A stretch of DNA of 39,354 bases from a virus, in the IMG/VR virus record IMGVR_UViG_3300048592_000131, positions 1 to 39,354 of that record, one strand, 5' to 3'. The translations under genes and the position numbers were made by a program. The notes under the pieces are model-generated. The model worked only from the letters and a program-made list of their open reading frames with translations. It ran no database searches and was not told the DNA's origin. Position 1 is the first letter of the stretch. Each line of letters opens with the position of its first letter. Positions 20,653 to 29,293 of this stretch are shown here, one piece after another.

Positions 20653-21290
20653 TACATAAATGCTAGAAACCCTGAAGTGGGCTGAACGTGGGGGGCAAAC
20701 GAAACCTGTGCGCCATAAGTGGTATCGCCGAGTGTGAAAGTTAGCGACATATCTGAAGTCCCCGCGGGGGTTATCGGGGCGACACTACTGTTGTCGAATA
20801 CTTTGAATAAGTTAGAAGCAACCGCTGCCCTTTGTGTTGAATTAGTCGCTGCGGTAACGGGGTCGTTTTCTGCGTGTCCCACTAAGATACTCCAAGTATT
20901 ATCAGCTACCGTAGTAACACTGTATGTTTCCGAGCCGTCTGAAGCTGCATCTCTTCTAAAGACAGTTGCGTCTGGCTGCCCTGACTTTTTTACACCTGTA
21001 TAGGAAATAGCAATAGATAGTGGCGTGGTTGAAACTCCCAAGTTTATTGCAACAGTGTTTGAGCCAGTAGCTGGTTCAGCCAACCCCCATATAGTAATAT
21101 CTCTACCTGTTCCTGTGGTGTCGTTGGAGTCTAAGAGTTTAGTCATAGAAACACCCGCATAAGTTACATCCGAAGGAACGCCCGACAATGTTCTTATGCA
21201 CACAAACAAATATCCATTATTCCCCGTACACGTATGAGCGTAAGAGGTACTTGATTCTCCGTTTGTACTTGTATCGTATGCGATAGCCAT
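20652..21290 (-). CDS. Beta-sandwich tail protein
   Basis: 212 aa, strands throughout (YLFVCIRTLSGVPSDVTYAG, LSIAISYTGVKKSGQPDATV), with many Thr and Ser, like an immunoglobulin-like or carbohydrate-binding domain. No family name assigned. Short 1-base gap to the next gene and 1-nt overlap of the propeller start. Likely a virion surface protein. Confidence 0.6.
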   Translation of the reverse strand: MAIAYDTSTNGESSTSYAHTCTGNNGYLFVCIRTLSGVPSDVTYAGVSMTKLLDSNDTTGTGRDITIWGLAEPATGSNTVAINLGVSTTPLSIAISYTGVKKSGQPDATVFRRDAASDGSETYSVTTVADNTWSILVGHAENDPVTAATNSTQRAAVASNLFKVFDNSSVAPITPAGTSDMSLTFTLGDTTYGAQVSFAPHVQPTSGFLAFM

Positions 21291-21291
21291 A

Positions 21292-22032
21292 TTACACTGA
21301 TGCTGAACACACCCACTTAGCTGATACTGAATCGTAAATAAAACCCACGGTGAGCATATCGGTCGTTACTGTTGTTGTTGGTAGGCTTACGGTGCTTGAG
21401 GCGAATGATGAACCCCACGTAATTGCTCGTGCTGCCGTTCCCTTAATCCTGATAATGAGTGTTTGTCCATCTGTAGGTGTTCCTGAAAGGTTAGTAGTAA
21501 ATGAAGTTATATCCGCTGCCTGTGCAGTAAGTGTGTACATATCATAGTCATCTGTATTGATTGTTGGCGTTGCGGATGAAGTAGTAGTCCCTACACGTTT
21601 AGTAACTCGTTTGTTAGTTAGGGTATTTGTGCTTGATATTGTGGGGATAATCACTCCTTCAATAGAAAGCACCCCACTACTTGCTGAAAGGGTGTTTTGG
21701 GTAGCATGTCCTAATTCAATAGTACCCACTGAATACAGTGTTCCTGCTTGGAGGGTTCCTGAAACAGTGTACGAACCAGTGCCGAGTGTTCCTGCAACAA
21801 CAGAAGCAGCGGGAAGACCTGTACAGTTTGTTAATACACCCGAAGCGGGAGTTCCTAGTGCGGGTGTGGTAAGAGTGGGAGAGGTAATCGTGGGAGAAGT
21901 GAATATGTCTGTAAGGAAGTTGGTCTTCGTTATTTTTTTACTGGTAGACGCAGACGCATCCCACGCCACTAATTCATCTGCTGAATCTAGTGTGGTAAGT
22001 GCGGTGAGTCCATTGATTGAGCTATCTGCCAT
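21292..22032 (-). CDS. Fibre-like structural protein
   Basis: 246 aa. Starts with SSINGLTALTTLDSADELVAW, a fibre adapter pattern I have seen at many phage fibre N-termini. A Thr/Pro/Ser/Leu repeat follows (SPTITSPTLTTPALGTPASG), and then a beta domain with NTLTNKRVTKRVGTT and TLIIRIKGTAARAITWG. Phage tail-fibre family likely; receptor unknown. Confidence 0.65.
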   Translation of the reverse strand: MADSSINGLTALTTLDSADELVAWDASASTSKKITKTNFLTDIFTSPTITSPTLTTPALGTPASGVLTNCTGLPAASVVAGTLGTGSYTVSGTLQAGTLYSVGTIELGHATQNTLSASSGVLSIEGVIIPTISSTNTLTNKRVTKRVGTTTSSATPTINTDDYDMYTLTAQAADITSFTTNLSGTPTDGQTLIIRIKGTAARAITWGSSFASSTVSLPTTTVTTDMLTVGFIYDSVSAKWVCSASV

Positions 22033-22033
22033 A

Positions 22034-22186
22034 TTAGTTTTTAGTTATATTTGTATAAGTATTTGTTACGTCTATTTCATCTATTAGGAGGTCATCTGTT
22101 CCATTCCAAAGTAAAACATCAGTGCCACTAATTAAAAGCCTGTAGTAAGGAATGTGATTTCTTTCAACATTAGTCCACGTTGCCAT
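22034..22186 (-). CDS. 50-residue hypothetical tail-region protein
   Basis: Starts MATWTNVERNHIPYYRLLIS, then a beta-rich remainder (GTDVLLWNGTDDLLIDEI). Both ends are the TAAT-ATG junction (one base between stop and next start), which fits the tail operon's pattern exactly. Role unknown; perhaps a small connector or fibre component. Confidence 0.7.
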   Translation of the reverse strand: MATWTNVERNHIPYYRLLISGTDVLLWNGTDDLLIDEIDVTNTYTNITKN

Positions 22187-22187
22187 A

Positions 22188-22919
22188 TTATCTTGGGTTT
22201 CTATAAGCTGTTCTTAATCGTAGTTTTTCGTCCTTGTTTCTATCCCTGTAGTATTCCTTGATGTCTTCTTCCATAGAGAGCATCTCGTTTCGTAAGTCCA
22301 CCTTATTAGAAAGTCCCTTTGAGTGTGCATAAGTGTATGCGGGGCGGATAGCAAGATACTCGTGGAACATATCAGGAATACCTGGTTTTTTAGTGGTGTC
22401 TGTAGTTAAGAAATATACAGGCATACGGTTGTAGTAGATTTTCAATGAATCAGTTTGTGTGTAGTTTGTTGCGGGATAGAGAAATATACCATTGGCACGT
22501 TTATCATAATATTGGGGTTCTCCATCTGTTTCCATAAACTCATCTAATGCCACTCCATTCAAATCGTCTTGGTCTACAGGTTGAAGTTGTCGCCAGTTAC
22601 CTGAGGTGTCTTTAATTTCTACGCGAGTAATATCTAAAATCTGGTTTGCGGGTGTTGAGCCATCGTTAGTAAATGAATAGTCGTTTTGTCCCGATGTTAC
22701 GTTTGTATAAATAATAGGGTAGTCTGCTTGGTTAGTATCATCCACTTGCCACCTCCCAGCAGAAGAAATAGCCAACATCATATACTTCGCAAAAGCGTTG
22801 TTTACATCACGTGTTTTTTTGGCAAGGGTATATGACGAACTAGAGGATGATTGTGTCCCTGTTAAATCTTCTATCAACTCTATTATTCCGTCTTTATTAG
22901 TCGTATCGCTGAACTCCAT
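22188..22919 (-). CDS. Head-tail connector / tail adaptor-like protein
   Basis: 243 aa. The N-terminal half is helical with a Ser-rich loop (TGTQSSSSSSYTLAKK) and the middle beta-rich (RVEIKDTSGNWRQLQPVDQD). The C-terminal helix has PDMFHEYLAIRPAYTYAHSKG and EMLSMEEDIKEYYRDRNKDEKLRLR. This closing pattern is common in phage connector or adaptor proteins. First gene of the tail unit, behind a promoter. Confidence 0.65.
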   Translation of the reverse strand: MEFSDTTNKDGIIELIEDLTGTQSSSSSSYTLAKKTRDVNNAFAKYMMLAISSAGRWQVDDTNQADYPIIYTNVTSGQNDYSFTNDGSTPANQILDITRVEIKDTSGNWRQLQPVDQDDLNGVALDEFMETDGEPQYYDKRANGIFLYPATNYTQTDSLKIYYNRMPVYFLTTDTTKKPGIPDMFHEYLAIRPAYTYAHSKGLSNKVDLRNEMLSMEEDIKEYYRDRNKDEKLRLRTAYRNPR

Positions 22920-22927
22920 AAGAAAGT

Positions 22928-22976
22928 ATTATAATAAATACCTCCTGTCCTTCAGCTAGGTAGACATATTATACCA
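22928..22976 (-). promoter_or_regulatory. Two candidate -10 elements before the tail unit
   Basis: TGGTATAAT (22968-22976) is an extended -10. A second TATAAT (22928-22933) lies 8 nt before the ATG of the connector gene, with no TG and a poor -35. AGGAGG (near 22941) is too far from the ATG to act as a ribosome site. One site could give a leaderless mRNA, the other a roughly 40-nt leader. Confidence 0.5.
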
Positions 22977-22979
22977 TAT

Positions 22980-23642
22980 TTAAAAAAGCAAGTCGCTGTG
23001 TTTTGCCTTCATATAGGCTTTTATTTTAGGAATATTGGGGTGTGTTTGTGTTTCTGTCATGTTTTTACCGTGTTTTCGGTATAAAAGTGCTACATAGTTA
23101 GATGTTTTTACTGTGCAACCATTTTTAATCAGCTCAAACCAATAGAGATAATCCTCCCAGCCTAATCTCATTGTTTCACTTTCATCAAATCCTCCCACTT
23201 CATCCCATTTCTTTTTAGAAAACATAGCGTTACAGAATACTGAATTAGCCCTTCTCATTGATTCATAGGTAGCCCCTTGTGGATACCACGTTCCTGTTTG
23301 ATTGCCAAACCACATTAAAGCACATTGTCCTATAGTGTTTTCATCCATTAGTTTTAGATGTTCTTTGACTGCGTCAGGTCTTAAAATATCATCCGCATCT
23401 AAACACATTATGTACTTACCCGTAGCTTCTTTAATCCCTGTGTTTCTCGCACCACTTAATCCCTTATTCTTTTGCCAAATATACTTTACAGGGTATTGAG
23501 CAACTATCTCTCTTGTATTATCGGTACTTTCATCATCTACAACGATAATTTCTGCGGAAACGGTTTGTTTTAGACAACTTTGAATACACTCATCTAGGTA
23601 TCGAGCGTAATTGTAGGCGGTTATAATAATAGATGCTTCCAT
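22980..23642 (-). CDS. Family 2 glycosyltransferase
   Basis: 220 aa. GT-A fold: EASIIITAYNYARYLDECIQ at the start, VVDDESTDNT, then GLSGARNTGIKEATGKYIMCLDADDIL with the metal-binding DxD, and GWEDYLYWFEL. Transfers a sugar from a nucleotide donor. It is the last gene of the sugar cassette, overlapping the GT17-like gene. Confidence 0.85.
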   Translation of the reverse strand: MEASIIITAYNYARYLDECIQSCLKQTVSAEIIVVDDESTDNTREIVAQYPVKYIWQKNKGLSGARNTGIKEATGKYIMCLDADDILRPDAVKEHLKLMDENTIGQCALMWFGNQTGTWYPQGATYESMRRANSVFCNAMFSKKKWDEVGGFDESETMRLGWEDYLYWFELIKNGCTVKTSNYVALLYRKHGKNMTETQTHPNIPKIKAYMKAKHSDLLF

Positions 23643-24388
23643 TGTTCTCGGTTATCTTTTAAGTATTGAGGCCAATCAGATTCATCTATATGTAATCCAA
23701 CCTCTCTGCGCCTCCATTCCATATCATCTTCATACACAGGATGACTAAATGCCTTTTGTTTTTGTTCTCTCCCTCCGATACTATTAAAATGCCACCCACC
23801 GTTTTCTACCACATCATATTCCGTCATAGAGTCAGTACGGAGATGGTTGATACACGCATCTTTAATATTCTTATAGGTGGTTACGATAGTCCCCGACCAC
23901 CCCAACCAATCTTCATTTGTTCGTTGATTTAAATAGTATAAATAGGGGAGTTGTTTCGGTTTAATAATGGTGTCTTGTTTTAAATAAGGATGGTCGCTCC
24001 AGTGGAAAACTTTAGGATTCCATATCTCATCCACATCACTAATAAAAACAATGTCTTCATCGTGTAAATCCTTCAGGGCTTTCTTGGCTTTTTCTTTTTG
24101 TAAAAATTCCCTCATCCACCATTCCTCACCATTTCCTGTATTAGGAGAGTTGGTAGCTTGTGTGATTTCTTCTTCAGTAAAATCATTAAACATCGGTTCA
24201 TAAGTGATTTTATTGTGCCACTTTTTGTATCTCCCTTTCTGTAAGTGGTAATAAAAAGGTTTAGGCTTACCTGAAAACGTGGTGGGGTATTCTACGATAA
24301 TAAACTTGTCTACATAGTCCCAAAGGATATTAAATCGTAACTCAAGTACGTCATATTCTCCATTGAAATAAAAAAGGTCTATGACCAT
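23621..24388 (-). CDS. GT17-like glycosyltransferase
   Basis: 255 aa. It matches the family-17 N-acetylglucosaminyltransferase pattern: IDLFYFNGEYDVLELRFNIL at the start, KFIIVEYPTTFSGKPKP, DEDIVFISDVDEIWNP (DxD), and NGGWHFNSIGG. Overlaps the genes on both sides. Family members act on glycoproteins in eukaryotes and on surface glycans in bacteria; target unknown here. Confidence 0.8.
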   Translation of the reverse strand: MVIDLFYFNGEYDVLELRFNILWDYVDKFIIVEYPTTFSGKPKPFYYHLQKGRYKKWHNKITYEPMFNDFTEEEITQATNSPNTGNGEEWWMREFLQKEKAKKALKDLHDEDIVFISDVDEIWNPKVFHWSDHPYLKQDTIIKPKQLPYLYYLNQRTNEDWLGWSGTIVTTYKNIKDACINHLRTDSMTEYDVVENGGWHFNSIGGREQKQKAFSHPVYEDDMEWRRREVGLHIDESDWPQYLKDNREQWKHLLL

Positions 24389-24951
24389 ATATTATATAAA
24401 CTTCTTTCTATGGCGTGAGCTTCGGCGGGTAGTTGTGTGTAGCTCACACATCCTAATAATCTTTTATAAAACTCTTTTGGGTGTTTGAGTATATTCGCTT
24501 TTGGAACAATGTAATTTCCTCCAGGGGCAAAGCCCAGATATTCTGGGTTAGATAATCCTATTTGTTCCGCAAATTCCTTATATGAGTGGAAGAAGTGGTG
24601 TTGGAAGTGATTAAAATACCACCCATCGTTTCGTTCGTGGTAAAGTCCGTCTTTATAATACGAAACTGGCAAATATGTTTCGTGGGTTTGAGTAAGAAGG
24701 GGAGTGAACATTTTATTATCTTTTAGTTCTTCAAACTCTGCTTTAGATATATGTCGCTCAAGAATATTGTCCTTTATAAAGACTGTAACTTCAGGTAAGT
24801 TCTCATAATGGTCTACAATAAACTTCATTATGTCGTAGATGTTATATCCAACATTTAATGTGTCTTTATCGTACACAATAAAGTCGTTCGTGTAGTCCTT
24901 AACCCATCCATAAGGGGATTGGTAGTGCGACACTACCCACAATCTATCCAT
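24379..24951 (-). CDS. DUF3431-like protein of the sugar cassette
   Basis: 190 aa. LNVGYNIYDIMKFIVDHYEN, then LPEVTVFIKDN, and later GGNYIVPKANILKHPKEFYK with a terminal AHAIERSLYNIWS. This is the pattern of the DUF3431 family, found in surface polysaccharide gene sets and probably glycosyltransferase-like. Function unproven. It overlaps the SET-domain gene by 8 nt. Confidence 0.65.
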   Translation of the reverse strand: MDRLWVVSHYQSPYGWVKDYTNDFIVYDKDTLNVGYNIYDIMKFIVDHYENLPEVTVFIKDNILERHISKAEFEELKDNKMFTPLLTQTHETYLPVSYYKDGLYHERNDGWYFNHFQHHFFHSYKEFAEQIGLSNPEYLGFAPGGNYIVPKANILKHPKEFYKRLLGCVSYTQLPAEAHAIERSLYNIWS

Positions 24952-25363
24952 AAAATACTTCTAGTTTCATGCGAGTAAAATAATGAGGTATAGTAAACAA
25001 TTCTCCATAGTCTTCTGTGAGTTCTTCTCCCTTTTTAATATCTTTTAGTGCATAAAGCCCATCAGTGTTTGGTTTATGTGAGTGGTTCATAAATGGTTGG
25101 AAAATCTGATTGCAGTTTGGAGACATAAAAATCATCGGCTTGTTTGCATCGAAGACTGTTCTCTCCAAAATGAGTTCTTGTATCTCAGGAAGAAGAAGTG
25201 AAAATTGTCCCTCTCGTAGAGTTATATAACGAACTTCACCGCCATCATAATCGGTTATTCTCTGTCCTTGTGGGATGTCTTGTATAGCAAACACTCCTAT
25301 ACCATGAATTGGCGAGGGTGCCAGCTTACAAAACACAGTTCTATTTAAGTATTCAGCTGACAC
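24944..25363 (-). CDS. SET-domain protein (possible lysine methyltransferase)
   Basis: 139 aa. It carries core SET motifs: PSPIHGIGVFAIQDIPQGQ at the start, PFMNHSHKPNTDGLYAL (the NHS motif that binds S-adenosylmethionine), and IKKGEELTEDYGE (the catalytic EDY-type Tyr). SET proteins methylate lysines, mostly in eukaryotes and some bacteria. A stand-alone SET gene inside a phage sugar cassette is unusual. The substrate could be a host or virion protein. Confidence 0.75.
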   Translation of the reverse strand: MSAEYLNRTVFCKLAPSPIHGIGVFAIQDIPQGQRITDYDGGEVRYITLREGQFSLLLPEIQELILERTVFDANKPMIFMSPNCNQIFQPFMNHSHKPNTDGLYALKDIKKGEELTEDYGELFTIPHYFTRMKLEVFYG

Positions 25364-26154
25364 AAATTACCTTCTTTGTCTTGATAGAGCCAACCATCTG
25401 TTTTATTTTGTTCTAAAAACCAATAATCTCGGTTATATCTACCCCAAAACTTAGGGGCGATGATTGCTTTGGCATTAGTATTTAACCACGCAGGAAACCA
25501 CCCAAAGCTAGAGTTAGAGAGAATAAGATAATGAGCATTATTGATGCATTTCCAGTCATATTCCATATCATGCTTTATAGGTAGATTGGGAAAGAATTTT
25601 TGTGCAGTTTGTATGTCGTCAGTTACCACCCCAAAGCGCATACGTGGGTTTATCTTACGCATATTATCCATAGCAGTATACCAATACGTTGCGGGGAGGA
25701 AGAAATCATCCACACCAACATATTCCCCACCTCTAAAGTTCATCACACATATATCTTCTTGTCCAATAAAAGGAATATTAAACGTCTGTGGTTCACATCT
25801 TAACCACTCTCTAATTTCTTCTTTTCGGTGCTTAAAATAATTTTCTCCTTGTAGGTTGCCGTGTATACTGGTGTTGTCTTTTATGTCCTTTATATGAGGG
25901 TCGTAATCACTAGATGTTTCTTTATAATAACTCGTAATTCCTTCTGGTAGGGTGGTTGGCTCTTGTCCCTCTACTGGTGTTACCCCACCCATCACAAGTT
26001 CTCCCATATCTAAGTTTAGAAAATGTCCTTTAAATCTTTCAGGGTGTTGGACTCCAAACTTAAATCCTTTATCTAGGGCAATAGTGCGAACAGTTACATA
26101 GTTCGCTAACTGATTGCCAAGTCCTTGTCCTTCAAATAGTTCAGTTACCAACAC
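25345..26154 (-). CDS. GT11-like glycosyltransferase (fucosyltransferase family)
   Basis: 269 aa, near family length. Motifs: FEGQGLGNQLANYVTVRTIA at the start, CVMNFRGGEYVGVDD (variant of the HxRRGDY GDP-binding loop), RFGVVTDDIQTA, and ILSNSSFGWFPAWLN, then IAPKFW. Uses a GDP-L-sugar donor in known members. It lies five genes downstream of the epimerase-like gene that could supply such a donor. Confidence 0.75.
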   Translation of the reverse strand: MLVTELFEGQGLGNQLANYVTVRTIALDKGFKFGVQHPERFKGHFLNLDMGELVMGGVTPVEGQEPTTLPEGITSYYKETSSDYDPHIKDIKDNTSIHGNLQGENYFKHRKEEIREWLRCEPQTFNIPFIGQEDICVMNFRGGEYVGVDDFFLPATYWYTAMDNMRKINPRMRFGVVTDDIQTAQKFFPNLPIKHDMEYDWKCINNAHYLILSNSSFGWFPAWLNTNAKAIIAPKFWGRYNRDYWFLEQNKTDGWLYQDKEGNLCQLNT

Positions 26155-26674
26155 GGCGGAGTATTGTTAAACCATTATTGTTTGTATAAATATCTTTTAC
26201 TATCCACTCATCATTTTCATCCATAAATTCATCTATAGCCCGATTAAGTTCTGGGCAAGAGGTGGTGTCGTGAAATACTAAATACTTAGTCGCCTTGTCT
26301 CCATGCTTTTCCAACTCCATTTTTAGGTGTTCGTATTCGTGCAGTGTGTCAATAAAAAGTAGTTCTGTTGGTTCTATCTCTACCTCTAGGGTATCTCCGA
26401 GAATAAACTGAAACTCTACCCCTTTTGCCTTACATAGGTCTTCCACCCCCTCTAAACCACCCCTGTATTGAGATTGAAATTCGTGTGGATGTTTAATGTC
26501 TATTGAAATAAGTTTTCCACTCTCCAATCCCTCAGCAAACGCCCACGTTGAAACAACATACCTAACACCCATTTCGGTTATGTGGGTACATTCTTTAGCG
26601 AGGTCTCGTAAAGTCCCTAAATGCTCATTTATATCCGAAGGAGTGAGTTGTAAGTATTCAAATTCGCTTGGCAT
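26141..26674 (-). CDS. Class I SAM methyltransferase-like protein (Methyltransf_24/cephalosporin hydroxylase-like)
   Basis: 177 aa. The Rossmann signature is ITEMGVRYVVSTWAFAEGL, then KLISIDIKHP, LLFIDTLHEYEHLKMELEK and KYLVFHDTT. This resembles methyltransferase-24 domains that modify sugars or small amines. The natural substrate is unknown; sugar modification fits the context. Overlaps flanking genes by 14 to 17 nt. Confidence 0.7.
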   Translation of the reverse strand: MPSEFEYLQLTPSDINEHLGTLRDLAKECTHITEMGVRYVVSTWAFAEGLESGKLISIDIKHPHEFQSQYRGGLEGVEDLCKAKGVEFQFILGDTLEVEIEPTELLFIDTLHEYEHLKMELEKHGDKATKYLVFHDTTSCPELNRAIDEFMDENDEWIVKDIYTNNNGLTILRRVGN

Positions 26675-27329
26675 ATTTTTTATACATATATTTTTCCTCG
26701 TCTTTCTTTATTTTTTCTCCCAACCACGAGGTCGCTTGGTGTTCTCCCGTACCAATGGTTACATTTATGTCGTCTATAATAGTCGGCATACTATAACGGT
26801 CATATAATCTCATATAATAATCACAATCAAACAACCAAGTAAGGGTGGGGTCAAAGAGTAACGGATTCTTATTCTCTATGGTTAAAACAGAAGGTGCGCC
26901 AATAGTATTATACCCCGTGAATATCTTGTGGTCATAGCGTGCGAGGTGGGGATTATACGTCTTTTCACCGTCATAATGATTACATCCTGTTACCAACCAC
27001 CCTTTCTTAAAATTCTTCACTATTTCTTGTAGGGAGTTCGGATGAGTAAAGAAGTCATCCATATATAGGAACTTAATCAAATCTCCTTTCGCCTTTTTTA
27101 TACCCGCATTAGTATTTAGTGCTGCACCCCGCTTACTCTCAAATGAGTGTTTAATAGGAAGGTCGGGGAATAATGAGCATACGTGCTTTAGATTGTCGTT
27201 GTCCGAGTTGTCGGTAATAATTACTTCATAGTCTTTATAGCTTTGTTCTTGAATACTTTTAAGGTTACGGAAGAGGAACTTAGCTTCTTCCCCCGCCATC
27301 TTACATACAGGAACGAGAATACTAATCAT
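26658..27329 (-). CDS. Family 2 glycosyltransferase
   Basis: 223 aa. ISILVPVCKMAGEEAKFLFR, then VIITDNSDNDNL, AALNTNAGIKKAKGDLIKFL followed by MDDFF (DxD), and the C-terminal acceptor-side LTWLFDCDYYMRLYDR. GT-A type. Sits between the methyltransferase-like and homing endonuclease genes. Confidence 0.8.
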   Translation of the reverse strand: MISILVPVCKMAGEEAKFLFRNLKSIQEQSYKDYEVIITDNSDNDNLKHVCSLFPDLPIKHSFESKRGAALNTNAGIKKAKGDLIKFLYMDDFFTHPNSLQEIVKNFKKGWLVTGCNHYDGEKTYNPHLARYDHKIFTGYNTIGAPSVLTIENKNPLLFDPTLTWLFDCDYYMRLYDRYSMPTIIDDINVTIGTGEHQATSWLGEKIKKDEEKYMYKKYAKRI

Positions 27330-27846
27330 ATTGTATAAACTCTATTATCTGCTCTCTTGTATTGTTTTTAAACCCGTATTTTTTATGAAATTCTTTATGT
27401 GCCTTCTCGGAGAGGGTCACACCATTATCAATGGAAACTCTTAACTCTGGGTGACTGGAAAAATTAAGGATATGGTGCGCTACTAATCTTCCTCCGACAA
27501 TAAGATATTTTTGACAAGTGTATCCATCACGCGCGAATACTGAATCTTGCCATAGTTTATACTCAATAGACTTCCTTATTCTTTTATGCTCTGGTGTAAC
27601 CCCACCTTTCCAAAAAGGACTTTTGTCACCGGTTCTTTTCTTTCTTGCTAAACTCATTTTTACTAAGGTCTCAATGGGTAGTTTTCTACCTATTTGCCAC
27701 GCACTCATTTTCTTTCGCATACTATCTGTCCTTTTTTTACCTAAATGAGCTTTCCCTATCTTATCACGATGTGCAGGCGTAAAAACCCTACCAAGTAACT
27801 TTCTCCTGATTTTTTCTTTTGTCTCTTTAGAGTGTTTCCCTCTCAT
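27322..27846 (-). CDS. HNH homing endonuclease with NUMOD3 repeats, variant zinc site
   Basis: About 174 aa from the ATG at 27844-27846. I chose this over the one at 27876 because the NUMOD3 pattern begins MRGKHSKETKEKIRRKLLG. Several NUMOD3-like repeats follow (FTPAHRDKIGKAHLGKK...). The HNH core YTCQKYLIVGGRLVAHHILN, DNGVTLSEKAHKEFHKKYG has the metal His and Asn, but the second zinc Cys of the usual CxxC is Tyr. The gene splits the sugar cassette between GT2 and epimerase genes. Confidence 0.8.
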   Translation of the reverse strand: MRGKHSKETKEKIRRKLLGRVFTPAHRDKIGKAHLGKKRTDSMRKKMSAWQIGRKLPIETLVKMSLARKKRTGDKSPFWKGGVTPEHKRIRKSIEYKLWQDSVFARDGYTCQKYLIVGGRLVAHHILNFSSHPELRVSIDNGVTLSEKAHKEFHKKYGFKNNTREQIIEFIQYD

Positions 27847-28753
27847 GAGTTTTCTTAATCCACTGATACGTCTCATTGAGAGCCTTACCTAATGGCCATT
27901 TCGGTTCCCAGCCCAAGGCTTTAGCTAAATCATTATTACAACGTCTATGAAGTTCCCCCGTAGGGCCGTCAATATACTTTACCTTCACTTGCTTACCTGA
28001 AATACCAATAAGTTGTGCGATGAGGTGGTTAATCGTAATCCCCTCACTCGGCCCTAAGTTCACTGGTCGGTTATAATCCGATTGCATTAACACTTCAATA
28101 CCATCTAGTAAATCCTCGATGTATACAAAGGGCCTGATTTGCTCTCCGTTCCCCCAGATTTCGATTTCGCCAGTGCTTTCGATAATCTTCCGAGATATTG
28201 CAGCTGGCGCTTTCTCCCTTCCACCCTTATAAGTACCGTAAGGCCCAAAGCAATTTTGAAAACGGGCAATACGGATATTAAGTCCATAGTTTCTAGCATA
28301 CGCTTGATAGATACGTTCGCTGATAAGTTTCTCCCAACCATAATCAAAGGGAGGATTGGCGGGGTAAGCGTCTTCTTCTTTACCTTCTACGCCATCAGGA
28401 TAGGCACACGCAGATGATGAAAAGAATACAAGACTCCCTGTCGCTTGTTTAGCTATGTTTAGGTTAATCGCAAGTGAGTTGGCAAGCACGTCTGCATCAT
28501 GTTCTCCAGAGAATATGTAACCCGCACCTCCCATTTCCGCAGCTAATTGATAAATACGGTCATATTTCATACCAAGAACGTGAGTGCGTGCATCCTCTTG
28601 TATAAACACGTTCGCAGGGCTTTCTTCGTATGCGGGTAATTTAAGGTCTAGTCCTACTACATACCATCCTTCTTTTTTTAACCTCTTAACAAGGTTGTGG
28701 CCTATGAAGCCCCCCGCACCACAGACTAATGCTGTTTTTACACTTGCTTCCAT
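27827..28753 (-). CDS. GDP-mannose 3,5-epimerase-like NAD-dependent sugar epimerase
   Basis: 308 aa, extended SDR fold: GAGGFIG (12-18) binds NAD, SSACAYP with Cys116, YGWEK (138-142), and GPYGTYKGGREKAPAA with Lys176. The combination SAC-YP and GT-KGGREKAPAA is what I recall as the signature of GDP-mannose 3,5-epimerase, including its Cys and Lys acid/base pair. Plant enzymes make GDP-L-galactose or -gulose this way. In this cassette it could feed the two GT11-like enzymes. A plain GDP-fucose synthase is the less likely alternative. Confidence 0.8.
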   Translation of the reverse strand: MEASVKTALVCGAGGFIGHNLVKRLKKEGWYVVGLDLKLPAYEESPANVFIQEDARTHVLGMKYDRIYQLAAEMGGAGYIFSGEHDADVLANSLAINLNIAKQATGSLVFFSSSACAYPDGVEGKEEDAYPANPPFDYGWEKLISERIYQAYARNYGLNIRIARFQNCFGPYGTYKGGREKAPAAISRKIIESTGEIEIWGNGEQIRPFVYIEDLLDGIEVLMQSDYNRPVNLGPSEGITINHLIAQLIGISGKQVKVKYIDGPTGELHRRCNNDLAKALGWEPKWPLGKALNETYQWIKKTHERETL

Positions 28754-29292
28754 TCGGGTAATAACTTAGTTCTTATAATTTTATCTGTGTACCATTCTTT
28801 CGGAGCTATTACCTTCTTTTTAGAATCTCCTAAATATGCGCCCCACCAACTAAAAGATGAGTTCGCCATGATAATCCCCTTACAACCCGCCATTAAGTTT
28901 AAGTCTGTAACTTCATCGTTTCCTTCACTGAAAGAAAAGCGTCTTCCTTTGAAGAGTGGTTGTTGTTTACACCATTCAATGTCGTCTGAGAATACAAGGA
29001 AGTCTTCATCGGGAAACTCTGCGATAGCTCTTTCATAATAGCCATCTTTCCATAAATCCACATAGAAAGGATTGTTTACGTAATCTCCCCTCCTTACGTG
29101 GATAGCCACTTGGTCTATTGGTGTGATTCCTTGTCCATATAGTCCTTTAATGTGGTAGCGGTAGTGGTCAAAGTATTCAGGGCTCTGCACATAGACATCA
29201 TCTATCTCTTGGTCTAGTTCTTTGGCTTTCAAGTAGGCGAACTGGAACATTTGGTTCCCAATTCTGCCACTTAACCGCCACATTGGAATCAT
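28738..29292 (-). CDS. GT11 alpha-1,2-fucosyltransferase-like protein (short form)
   Basis: 184 aa, about two-thirds of normal family length. SGRIGNQMFQFAYLKAKELD, VAIHVRRGDYVNNPFY (the GDP-sugar binding motif), FLVFSDDIEWC, and IIMANSSFSWWGAYLG are all present, so the catalytic core appears intact. The middle insert of longer members is missing. Overlaps the epimerase start. Confidence 0.85.
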   Translation of the reverse strand: MIPMWRLSGRIGNQMFQFAYLKAKELDQEIDDVYVQSPEYFDHYRYHIKGLYGQGITPIDQVAIHVRRGDYVNNPFYVDLWKDGYYERAIAEFPDEDFLVFSDDIEWCKQQPLFKGRRFSFSEGNDEVTDLNLMAGCKGIIMANSSFSWWGAYLGDSKKKVIAPKEWYTDKIIRTKLLPEWKQV

Positions 29293-29293
29293 T

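Noticed and set aside
22941-22946. AGGAGG as ribosome site of the connector gene
   Set aside because: About 22 nt from the ATG, too far to act.
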